A stretch of DNA of 64,000 bases from Triangularia verruculosa (lineage: Eukaryota > Ascomycota > Sordariomycetes > Sordariales > Podosporaceae). This document shows positions 33,615 through 44,804 of the stretch, in pieces. The notes under the pieces were generated by a model. It saw nothing but the letters and a program-made list of their open reading frames with translations. It was not told the DNA's origin and searched no databases. Position 1 is the first letter of the stretch; each line of letters begins with the position of its first letter. Where the stretch lies: positions 62,001 to 126,000 of the forward strand of contig MU863926.1 of NCBI GenBank assembly GCA_033296885.1. Reading direction: 5' to 3'. A program made the position numbers and the translations under genes.

Positions 33615-35559
33615 TCAGGTTGCTGCCTTCATCTGTGCTGGCGACTTTGTCGGCTGCAGGTGTGCTTGTGGCGGCGCTGATTTGTTTTGTGGTATTGGAT
33701 GTTGCTGCTGCTGCTGTTGTTGTTGCTGCTGCATCAACGCGGCCGCTGCTGCTGCTGGCAACATAGCTCTCGGATTGGGCAGTGGACGATGTGTCATCCA
33801 GACTGGAGGTGGCACTGAGGCGCGGAACTTCAGTGCTCGGGTGTCAAAGGGATCAACCTCGTACACCGGAGGTTCGTCCTCGTCGTCCGACGACTGGTCA
33901 TATTTCCATTGATCATACTGCTCTGCGCTGACCTCACGAGGAGGACTCGCCAAGCCACGACGATCGATCCATACCCGATTGAGACGACCAATCCGCCGGC
34001 GGTACGACGGCGGGTTTGCTCTCGACTCCTCATCGGGAGCTACTCCTCTAAATTTCAATTGGGGGCCAAAATCCCGTGGCTTTTCTGGTTTATCAAGTTC
34101 CATGGGGGTGGGCTCCTCCAAGGACACTGACGACGCCGAGGCTGGTGGTGTCATCAAATATTGCGTCTTGGCCGGCCTAAAGTTGGGATCCTGAAGGGGT
34201 CCATGCACGGGAGACAACGGACCCCTCGTCAAGTCCACATAGTTGCGGTTCCATTCGCTATGGGTCAGCACCTTCTTCTCGATATCGATGCGAAGCTCAT
34301 TCTCCTTTTCAGCAAGGCGATCAGCCAACTGCGAGAGATCTGCTTCTGCAGGCCGGCCATCTGGCCGTACAGGCATACGAAGCTGTGCTGGTGGTGGCGG
34401 CCGCTGGACAGCAGGAGCTTCTGGCACTTTTCTTTTCTGGGGCTGGAAACATGTTAGTACCAGCTGATTGCGGCGCAAGGCTGAGGAAGAGTGTAAACTC
34501 ACCTTTTGGTTGACAAGATCTTCGTCGTCGGTCTTGATCCCCAGCCTGACCTTGAGCTCTTTGAGGGTCGCGCGCGTTTCGAAAACGGCGCGATCAGTCT
34601 TGAGCATCTCAGCCTTCAAAAGCTCCCTTTGATGGGCAACCATGGCCAACTGGCGCGCATCTTCAAGCTCTTTCCGCAACCGCTTCAGCTTGTCGGCGCA
34701 CATCACATCTCTCGCCCTGGTCTTGCGAGTAGCACGTACTTCGCGACGACGGAAGCAGACATAGGGATCCATGTCATCACTGTCAGGGGAGATCTCAAAC
34801 TTGAGGGTGGGATGTAACGGCCGGTTGCTAAGAGCTTGCCGCCGTGATTTCCAGTACTCATAGATCTCTTTGGCGTGGGGCATGACCTTTCCCCTCTCGA
34901 GGCTCTGAAGCCCTTGGAGCATCTCCTCATACGGGGCTACTGTCTGGTCTATTGAGGCATAGGGGGTTTTGATGAAGGCGGTGTCCTCATACACCTCCAT
35001 GATCCTTTCAAAGTCATCTTCTGAGAGCTGAGCGGAGGCGGTTCTTTTTTGGTTGTATGCCTTGAGGAAAACATCGTCCTCCTCCGTCATGTCATACATG
35101 CATCCTATGCATTCCTCTACTGTTTGAGAGAAGCGGATATATGTTGATGGTTGGGAGCACCGTTGCGAGTAGAGTTCGTCATAGTTGAGTGTACTCTCCT
35201 GTGGTGGTGGGACGGGAATTTCCTTATCGGCAGCAACACCTGCATGCTGCAAGACCGCCTGAAGATGGTATTCCTGTCATGGAACAGTCAGTATCGAGAG
35301 TCATGTTGTGCTGTTGGGTAAGTCTCGTAGTGTAAGAGCGAGTTGATATGGTCCGTGCACGTGCGGGTGCACGTGACACGTGGCCATCAATCAAGGTGAG
35401 TTTTTGACATACATTTTCCTCGGCCTGTTCGACACCGGTTGCGATTTGAGCTTCGCTGGTGAGTTGTTCGTATTCTGAAGGGTCGATTTGGTCTTCTCTG
35501 AGGACAGATAGAGGCGTTTTTGGTGCCAACTTCTTGATCCTCACTTTCCTGGTCGCCAT
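33615..35559 (-). CDS. EPL1: Enhancer of polycomb-like protein EPL1 (NuA4 subunit)
   Basis: Exons 35559-35413, 35273-34503 and 34442-33615 encode 581 residues. The start MATRKVRIKKLAPKTPLSVL and the joined block AEENEYHLQAVLQHAG are conserved in fungal Epl1. The EPcA domain (to about residue 270) follows, with IPVPPPQES, YDMTEEDDVFL and DPYVCFRRREVRATRKTRARD. A Pro/Ala/Gln-rich tail ends in a polyglutamine run of ten. Epl1 holds Esa1 and Yng2 together in Piccolo-NuA4 and allows nucleosomal H4/H2A acetylation. Start: the ATG at 35559 is preferred to the one at 35586 because MATRKVR is the conserved N-terminus. Confidence 0.95.
33701..33732 (-). repeat. CAG/CAA tract encoding EPL1 polyglutamine
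   Basis: Mixed CAG and CAA codons read as a run of ten glutamines near the C-terminus of EPL1. The codon mixture implies selection on the peptide and not a fresh slippage product. Confidence 0.85.
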
Positions 35560-37064
35560 GGCTGCTAAGGGCGGTGAGAGGGGCAAAAAAGCCTGGGGAA
35601 ACCCCTAATAAATTTTTTTATATCATGCAGCGGACCATGCGAAAAGAGTTTATCGATTTTTTTGATGCAAAAATGGCGTTGTTGGTGGTGTTTTGATGGC
35701 CAAAGTCTCGTATCGCGATGGAGTGTCGTTGAAGTTCTGGCGCAGAATTTGCTGTTTTGGCGGCGTGTTCCAGGACGCATCTGGCGATTGGCTGAGTTTC
35801 GCCGGGCTCCTGAAAGGGGGGGAACGTGCCCACTCTTCCCTACCTGCCTAGCCGATTGGGAGCGCGCCCAGTGCGCCCATTTCCCGTGCAGCACCCAGTA
35901 AATTTTTCAAAGGCGCAGCAAACACCAAGCAATCTGCCCCTCTTTGCGCCTGAAAATCAGGCTCTCGCTGCGCTCTCCTCCCTTATCTTTGAGAGCAGCA
36001 CTCGCAGCCGCGCAATGTCTTGACGTCAGATTCACATTTTTCATTGTCACATATTTCTCGTGAATGATTTGCATTATTCGCTGTTCTTTAAATTATGCAT
36101 TTCTTGTAAGTTCTCCAACGAGAGCAAATGCAACCTCATAAAGTACCAAGTCAGTCCCTTCAATCAGTTACGGTGTGATTGGACATCTACGCAGTATGTA
36201 TTCAGTCTGAGAATAAAACTGGCGATGACTTTGTGGTGTGGCACGTGCATTCCGTTCTTTCGCCTTCCTCAGCTTGCCATGGGATGGGCGCCTGAACGCG
36301 ACGCTGCCTCGCGGCGGCGGGCGCAAGGTGAGAAAGCAAGGTGAGGCCTTGCCATTCCTATTTTTGCCAAGGCAACCTGGAATAATGGTGGCTCGTGCAT
36401 TCCAATTTCTCAGGAAACTGTGGCGTCGGCTGTGGCTGAAATCCCCACTCTCCAAAGCCAGACCCTGGGCCTACTTTGGAGCCCTCCCCCTGTCTCGTGC
36501 CGCACCCCGCTTTTTCCCAAGTCGCCGCCGCTGTCAGTTGGGTTTCCAGTAATTATTAGGAGAGTGTTGTTGATCGCAAAGCAACCCCATCAAAAAAGGA
36601 GCTGGAAAGCTGCTGAACTTTTGGGCCTTTATTAGACAACCTCAGCGTTACCTCACGGACGGACCGACTGTCGCTCCGCTGCGACATCGACGCACTTCAC
36701 GACGGAGCATTAGGATCTTGCGATTGTGTACCGAGTTACAGAGCGCAACCTTGTAGCCGTGACCTCAACCGCCGTGCCAATATCGAGCCTTGCGATCAGG
36801 AGCCCAAACACCAACACATTCAACAAGCTTCTTTGTTCTCGAAGCTGGGTTTTGTCACTTGCGAAAACTCAGTGCCCTCACGGCCTTTAGATTTTCTCTC
36901 ATTAACTTGATTGGTACCCCCTCCACCGCCCCTTTCTACCGCCACCGACGACTCACGACTACAACCTCAGCGGGTTGCGCCCGACGACTTTCCCTCTTTA
37001 CGAGATATCATAGACGAGCACAGGACTTCAACCATATAATAGCGTTGGGAACATATCAGTCAAA
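35560..37064. promoter_or_regulatory. Divergent promoter region, EPL1 / calcineurin B
   Basis: 1.5 kb between two start codons. The right 300 bp is CT/AC-rich and ends in CATATCAGTCAAA before the CNB1 ATG, as expected for a 5' leader. ORFs at 36168-36635 on both strands overlap and have no support. Confidence 0.5.
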
Positions 37065-37943
37065 ATGGGCAACCAGACCAGCAGCGTGCTGGACAACATT
37101 GTCCAGGGGTCCAACTGTTGGTTCTACCTTTTTTTCCCGAACGAAACGATAGGGCGACGGAACCGAATTATTGACATGTGTTTTTTTTTGCGATGAATAG
37201 TCGACAGGGATGAAGTTGACCGGCTGCGAAAGAGGTTTATGAAGTTGGATAAGGCACGTTATTTTCCAATTTGTTCGACCGCGATATCGAAGTAAACGAG
37301 TGGAGGAACAGCTGGGGACATGTGAAAGGATGAACAGGATCAGATGATGGAGAAAGCCGGGTAGACATGTTGGCTAACACACCGTTGTTTGGCTATATAG
37401 GACAACTCCGGCACTATCGAGCGCGAGGAGTTCCTTTCACTTCCCCAAATATCCTCCAACCCACTCGCCACCAGGTACACCCCCCCGTTTTTGGCCCTGT
37501 TACCCTTCTTTAAATCACTAACGCCCCCTAAGAATGATTGCCATCTTCGACGAAGACGGCGGCGGTGATGTCGACTTCCAAGAGTTCGTCTCCGGCCTCT
37601 CAGCCTTCTCATCCAAGGGCAACAAGGAGCAAAAGCTCCGGTTCGCCTTCAAGGTCTACGACATTGACCGTGACGGCTACATTTCCAACGGCGAACTGTT
37701 CATCGTCTTGAAGATGATGGTGGGTAACAACCTGAAGGACCAGCAGCTTCAGCAGATTGTGGACAAGACCATCATGGAGGCGGACCTGGACAAGGACGGC
37801 AAGATCAGCTTCGAGGAGTTCACCAAGATGGTGGAGAACACGGATGTCAGCATGAGCATGACGCTAGGTATGTATCTTTTTATATATTATAGGCGCGGCT
37901 ACGGGATGACATGGGCTGACTCGTGACAACAGATCAATTCTAG
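37065..37943 (+). CDS. CNB1: Calcineurin regulatory subunit B
   Basis: Exons 37065-37116, 37201-37253, 37401-37474, 37533-37867 and 37933-37943 (11 nt) encode 174 residues. [20 protein letters not shown] has a myristoylation-type start. Four EF-hand loops are visible ([48 protein letters not shown]). The end SMTLDQF requires the last, tiny exon. Intron 2 (37254-37400) begins with GC, not GT: the conserved MKLDKDNSGT junction needs AAG|gcacgt. Together with the catalytic A subunit and calmodulin it forms the calcium-activated phosphatase calcineurin, which dephosphorylates Crz1. Confidence 0.97.
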
Positions 37944-40900
37944 GCATGACGAGAGAGTAGGGTGTGGGATGCATGCTTTGCGAACATTAGATACCAAACA
38001 ACACTTTTCTAGCATAGCATAGCACAGCAAAACTACAGACATGAAAATGAAGTATGAAATGGAATAAAGCATGACAGCTTTCACCAAGTCTATCTGGTGT
38101 TTTCCCTTCTTTTAGCCTTCAGTTCATAACTTTTTGCCAAGGCACGCTTTTGTCATGGATCAGATCTAGGAGAAGAGGCCATTATATTATCATGACTGCG
38201 TCTGATACCATTGAAAGATACTAGACTGATTTGGACTATAGTGGGAGGTAAAGACGGATGACGGAAGGGTTAAACTGACATGTCAGCGTTTCAACTTCTC
38301 TTTCGAGCTCGCGAATTGGTTTCCTCATCTTATCCTGGACAGCACCCTCAGCATGGATACAGCAACTTCGGCAATGAGGGCTCAACATATACAAACTACA
38401 AAAGAAGCTAGTCGCTTGACAAAGCCCGAAACGCCCTCCTCCGCCTTCCTGTCTGTTGAAATAACGCTAGTCGAAACCCAAAAGCGGGACTTCTTTTCTT
38501 GCGGAGCGAGATGGTTTCTTATTAGCATGGGAGAGGGAAAAACTATCGCTACCTATGTATCTAAATCCCGCGAGAATGGCTTACAAAAAGCAAAGGGTGT
38601 GTCTTTCAATCTGGCGCATCATGCCATTAAACTCTATATACCCCTCCTTTTTTTTTTTAATGTGGTTTTATGATGGGCTTGTTGGTAGGTAAGGTGTCTA
38701 GATTCTTCTGTCTCAATAGGTTCTATATTTTGGCAACTCCCAAATATGCTTGGGCTGGCTTTCTTCCACCAGGTCTGTCACCATTTGCATTCGAGAGTGA
38801 AACCCCATCTTGAAATAGAAACGATGGACGAAGGAAGGAAGGGAGGGAGGGTGTTGAGTAAAAGTCACACAGAAAGGTGATTATGTTCCTCCTCTTTCTT
38901 TCTGGCCCGCGAAAAGCAGGACCGGTAACGGTATACATCCTTTACCATGTATCTCTTTACCGCCTCTTCACCCCCTCTCTAAACGCTTCCCGATCACTAT
39001 GCCCTCAAGGATGATGGACCTCAAGAGGGGGGTTGGAAATCCAGCATTGTGTTGCGAGGTGCCCGAGTGTGGGATGGCGAGCAATTAACCATAGCCTATC
39101 GTGAGTACATTAACCCCCCCCCCCTTGTGCGATAACCCTGTGGCAAAGCAAGAAACAGGAGACCGGTGTGGACCTCGTGTGGAAGACACATACATATGTC
39201 GTGTGCTATTTGCTGTAGCCTACTCACTCGGCAAAAGAAAGTGCAAGAACTCTGGCGAAGTGTGTGTCGGTGTAGGGTATGTGATGCAGGCACATACAAA
39301 ACATATCAACTTTTATTTTGCAGCAGCAGCGAGCGAGACAGCCGCATTGAGACAGCGTCTGGTGAAGTATTATTCTGCTAATGTGGTGCTGAATCTGTGA
39401 ATCTATCTGTATTTATATAAGAGGTCCAAAATTAACTGTTAGGTATTATCTTGCAGACCCGCCTGGATACGGGGGTATTGTTAAATTCCAGGTAAAGTTA
39501 AAACACTCCAAACTTCGTTAAGTGAGATATCTCGGCCTTTCATAACACGAACTCACCTGATAGTGTTTGACATGCCTGAGCTGTAAGCCATATACTCGTG
39601 ATGCATATGCCCCCTGTCCACAGCCATGTACCACACCTCACTACATTCACCTCACCGTCAGCGTGAACAAGGGACCCGACCCACGGCCTCAACACCCTCC
39701 CCCAATATCAACATACTCAACCTAGGAACCTGGAATCTGAAGCCTGCCAGTCCACTCGGATCCCACGTACCTAGCATATCACATGAGCACTCACGATAGC
39801 CTGCCCCCCCCCCTCTTCACCGAGTAGGCTAATGCACCCTAGCCGAGCGGACCGGTCCAGAAGCCGCCACCTTTTCGCTCCCGTACTTTGCTTTTCACCC
39901 CCTCACTTCCCTCACGGGCGATCGCAGTCCGGTGATCCGCCCAATCTACTCACCTACCCATAGAGGTCTCGGTGAGTAGAAGAAGCAAATACAGGGCTGT
40001 CCCTGGCTGCCGTATCATTGATAGGAAACGAAATGTGAGGTCGTCGGCGCACTATTCGACGGCCGCTACCTGCATACCTCGTATGCCCACCATATAAGTG
40101 ATCCTTCACGGGTGCTTGCATGAGGCTTGGAATAAAGTCCGTCCAGTCAGGTACCTTGTCTGACTTCATCCCATCCATGCCACACTCGCAGCCCGTGAGC
40201 AATGGCTGTACAAGTGTTGCCTGCTTCACTCCTCCTTCTGCTGAATTCCTGATGAGTTTCGGGCCTCCTGTCCCTCTTCCGCTCGTGAGCTCTCCTGGTC
40301 ACCCACCTGCGAAAGTTGTTCTAAGTATAAATCAAAGAACAGTCTCAGATGAATCCCTAGGCACGGCTTTCCCTTTGAAGTGGAGTAGGGATGGTGCTTC
40401 GCAAAAGCCACAACGGCATCCTACGGGATAAACATCCGTGATGGCCCTAATTCTGGGGCGCCCGACGGACCGATGACTAGCTTCCCTCCTGGCAGACGTT
40501 TACTCGTCCTTGTCCCTGTTTGGCAGGCGTCTGTCAAACTCGAAGGCTGGGCAGGGCGGCGTCAGCCTGGCGATCAACGTACGAGAAACACAGGAGCGTT
40601 ACCGGAGAGAGGGATGGAGGGCGATGATCTGTCACAAACGAGGCTGATGGCGGTTGTCAGTACCCCGTGTATCTGATTCCAACCCTCTATCTTTCGGTAT
40701 GCTGTCTCGGGTATCCAACAGACATGTTCCAAGCCAGCTCAGCTGGGTGTTGCGGTATCCTACTGTTTGGTTGTCCCCCATTACGGCAATCTCGATGCCA
40801 ATCCTCATCACCCTCCGAGAAAGAGTAAAGCCTCCGGTAAAGCCTCATAGCAATACGCGAAGGTAGAACTGTTGCGAGTGTTAGCTTTAACCCAGATAAG

Positions 40901-43516
40901 CAAAGCTGCCTTCCCATGCTGCGGAAAAGCGGCTCGGTCACTACCATCTACCCCTCGACGGTTCCTTTTTGTTGCTTTTGAGGCTCCGAATATGCGGGAT
41001 GGAGAATGTGATACAAGTGGGTTGATAAAATGTGACAGGTTCCTCAGCTCGCTGGACCCCAGAATTCTTGACAGCCCAACAGACCCCTGTCTAGTGGGGG
41101 TGTTGGCCGATGTGCGCCGGCCGAATTCTCGATCCATGGTTCTGGGATTCGGCTGCGGGGATCTGGAGATCATGGAGGGGGTGACCGTAAGCCTTGAATG
41201 CTTGTTGATACCTAACCTACTCTCAATGCATGGGGTCGGCGGATACTCTGTATGTAAGACGGACTCAGACGCCCTGTTGTGCGTATAGACAGGGGGATGC
41301 CGTGTAGTTGACCGTAGATAGATCGGAGAGTACACGCTATTTCGGAGCTGATGAGGTATGTAAGCCGTGGTCTTCACCAGAGTCAAGACATCTGTAATCA
41401 CCCGCAAAGTTGATGAGCGCCATCAACCAATGTCTTGGCGTCTTTTGTAGTTGTTATCTCGGTCGGCGAGGTCGGCCGTTTTCTGCGGCCAATCGAACAG
41501 GGTGTAGAGGATGAGGATCAAAGTGAGTCTGACGCTGACAAGTTTTCCTGCAGGGAAACCGGTGAGCTGCACGGTTTCTGCTGCTGTGGCACTCGATAAT
41601 ATCAGGGGACGGGAGATGCTCCCTGGAGGGTGATCGGCTGGAGACATGTGCAGATGAAATGTGAGTGACAAATGGCGGGTGACTTGCAGTAGCGCGCTCG
41701 ATTCTGCAGCGCAGGCCGGGTACCTGATGGGTACTTTGGTGTTGCGAAACACATTGGTCAATCTGGTGTAACTTTTTTTCTGCACAACAAGGCCTTCTTG
41801 GCGTTGCAACTTCAACTGCCTCCCATGGTGGAGTGTGTTGTGCCGACAGACCGGGGTGTGGTGATGAGGGATACTGGCTGTGGTCTTCCTGAGGATGTGG
41901 TCGCGATGATCGTACGTTGATGTCAGTCGACGACAATCCGGGGACGGAGAGCGAGCCAGGCTGCAAAGAGGCTAAACAGTGCTTTGAAAGATGTCTTATG
42001 GGCCCTGGAATGGTCAAAAGAACTTCAGGTAGTGAACAGGCCTTTGGGGATAGGTAACAAGCTGTAAAGATAGTCAGTAGGGCATAATCAACAGCAAATA
42101 TTTTGTCAGAGGGTGTGAGCTCAGTCAGGACCTCAAGTGAGCGGAATGTCAAGGGGAAATATCATTGGTCCAAGGGGAGCTAGGTAGCTAGCTTGACCCA
42201 GCAGTTTGGTTGGCCCCGTCCGGTGAACGTTGCAATTGATTGGACCAGTCTCCCTCAACGCCCGCCAACCAGAAGCACTGTCTCACGGGGCCTTGGCACC
42301 GAACTACAGCGCCGCTCGTCTCTGATTTCAGCGCTGCTCGGAGACATCGCAAGCAACTCGGGCTTTCTTGCCCCTGTGTAACGCCCAACCATTGGAGCTC
42401 CACCACACTTCGGTTTTCCTGATAGATTTACTGATGGATCTCTCAATGTCGTGATACATCAGCTGAAATGACTGGCCTGCCGAAGCCATTGGCTCGGGTT
42501 GCTTGTCGCAAGCGGCATATGCTCAGTCCTCCTCGAATTTGCCCCATCGTCTGGTCGGGAATCAGCCTCCATCATGTTCACTTTTGTGACTTGCCAATAG
42601 CTTGATAGCACTGTAAGAGGAGTTAACTTTGTATGGCGGGGACAATTTTAGCCTCGTCATGAGTTTGATCGGTATTGTCATTTTCATCAGAACCCTGTGT
42701 CCAGGTATAAACCAACTGGTGAGACCGGGCCAAAACTTTTGATTCATTTTTTTCTTGCTTTTTTACCACTTGACCAGACATGTGCTGTACACTCCATCAG
42801 TGACATTGTCCCCAACTAGCCATACTCGTATCTCCTCGCAGCCTTGGCGAAGGGACGTAGAATCATCAACATCTTGATAAGTTTTCCTGGATTGATAATA
42901 ATCTTGTGGTACAAGCCGGCTTGCTGTCTTCCCTTCGTGAAAAAATATATCTTCTTTGACAGCGGGTTCCATGACACTCTTGTCTTGTCAGGTTCTTGGC
43001 AGAACCAGTCCTAATAGAACAACAAGCAAGCAGTGCTCTAGAACACCCCAAAGTCCAGTTGAACAGAATCGCCAGCCGCCTTCCCATCCAAGCGATCCGA
43101 GGCGGCAAGCCCCGCTGGAGAATGCCTTCCCTGTCGGGCACGCCGTCACAGATGTCACGGGACCCCGCGTCTGTTCTCCCTTTGCCGTAAATTCCAATCT
43201 AAGAGACGGGGAAGGGATGCCTTCGCACTATCCCACATCGCTAAACCCTCTGTCCCCCACCTCCAGTGTATTCCCACAAATAGAAGAGGCAATTAAGGTG
43301 ACCCGTCCAACTCCTTGCTGGAGGACATGGCAGACCGATAAACAGGGCAAACAGTAAAGGAAAGAAAGACAATAATGGTGCATATGGAGCGCGAGACAAT
43401 GTGGTGGTACATGAGTGTCTGCGGTCCCGACAACAAAAGAGTCTTAAAAGGCAAGATTAATCTCCGGTTTGGGAAAACCAGACACCAATTGACTGCGTTT
43501 TCATTCTTCAGCCTCT
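37944..43516. other. 5.6 kb gene-poor region
   Basis: No convincing gene on either strand. The longest ORFs (40808-41407 and 41454-42152, both minus) have no coding bias, family resemblance or sensible splice partners. Base composition is ordinary, so there is no sign of AT-rich repeat-induced mutation. Short C homopolymers (about 39114-39124, 39804-39813) and a GGAA/GGGA purine tract (about 38826-38850) occur. It could hold 3'UTRs, non-coding RNA or distal regulation of the flanking genes. Confidence 0.45.
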
Positions 43517-44804
43517 TCATCGCCGACGTGAGCTGGAAGATCCTTCGCCCCCACTGCTGCTAGAGGTGTTGGCTGACTCGTACAGATCGACACACTCTCC
43601 TAGGACTGGTTGTGATGGTCAGTGATTCGGTAGCCAACATCAAGGGGCGTTGTGATACATACTGTCGATAATCTGCTCTTCCCATACTCCATACTGGTAG
43701 TCGACCAGCCCATGTCGCTCAATGTTGTCGCAATACTTAATCAGCTCCTTGGCCATCTTTTCCAGCTCTTCTTGTGGAACTAAGCTTTGGGAGCGCTGCA
43801 ATTGCTGTCCAGATTCCATCATTTCCTTCTGGCGCTGAAACATGCCCAGCCAGGCGTAGTTGAAGTCATTCCACAACTTGATGCGTTCGCCATGGAGATT
43901 CTGATCGTCAGACGTGAGGCCTAACACAGACAAGAAAATCAAATGTCAGAAACTGGTTTCAGGGAACACTGGGGGTCAAGAGCTAGCCCAACTTACCTAG
44001 TTCGACAACGTGTCCCAATAACCAGTTCGAGACTTGAAGAAGGGATTCTCCAGCAGTCGCTAGAGCCCCATTTCGGATGTCCTTAAAGATCCCTTTGAGT
44101 GCTGATTGGTATTGCGCATATGCATCGTCTAACCCTCCTCCTGTGGCAGAATATTCTTCCTCCATTCTCACGTCCGCGGCAGGCGTGGTCTGCGTGGTCA
44201 TTCCTCCAATGGCAGCCATGCTGCCGGTAGAGTAGCCATGCAAGCCGGGCTGCTGATATACCTGCGGCGTGCTCGACGTCTGGGCCTGTGCCTGCAAGGC
44301 GGAAGTGGCAGCGTTATTGGCTGTCTCGCTTGAGAAGTAAGGGGCCGTGACATCCGTCATCAGCGGAAGACCTGCAGCTTGCCGCGAGGAAAACTGTTGA
44401 CTCGCATCGTACACACCGGCACTCTGCCCCCCTGCTGCCTGCTGGACGTTGTACATCATCGATGGATTATACGTGCCGGCAAAGCTCTGTGTTTGCCGTG
44501 AGTCTGGCTGCCCGTAATCTGCGGCAGAGTGATGATAACCGAGCGCACCCTGTGTCATGGCCGTCGGCGGGAATGGAGTTGTTGTTGAATCTTGGTAGTA
44601 AGTGCCGTACCCGGCTGAGCCACCCATTCCCCGGGATGCTCCGGCGGGCGAAGAGCTCAACGATGCCGTCTGGAATCTGCTATCCCTCTGTGTACCCGTA
44701 AATGACCTCCGATCCTGTCCTGCCTGCGCCTGCAGCGCGGGGTGATGTTGCCGGCTGTAGGTGGGCGGATCATTCTGCCTCCTCTGGCCTCGAGAGTCGT
44801 CCAT
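43517..44804 (-). CDS. Conserved fungal Q/S/Y-rich protein, unknown function
   Basis: Exons 44804-43997, 43920-43663 and 43605-43517 encode 384 residues starting MDDSRGQRRQNDPPTYSRQH. Residues 1-240 are disordered and rich in Gln, Ser, Tyr, Gly and Ala (YDASQQFSSRQAAGLP). The last 140 residues form an alpha-helical domain (DDAYAQYQSALKGIFKDIRN, LLQVSNWLLGHVVELGLTSD, LWNDFNYAWLGMFQRQKEMM, HGLVDYQYGVWEEQIIDILG). Splicing of both introns is needed to complete this domain, and the final exon adds ECVDLYESANTSSSSGG. I believe the protein is conserved among filamentous ascomycetes but know no function. The layout resembles a transcriptional co-regulator. Upstream in-frame codons lack an ATG, so this start is the first possible. 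Confidence 0.8.

Noticed and set aside
40808..42152. Two minus-strand ORFs of 199 and 232 codons in the first desert
   Set aside because: No codon bias, no domains, no plausible introns. The composition resembles random translation.
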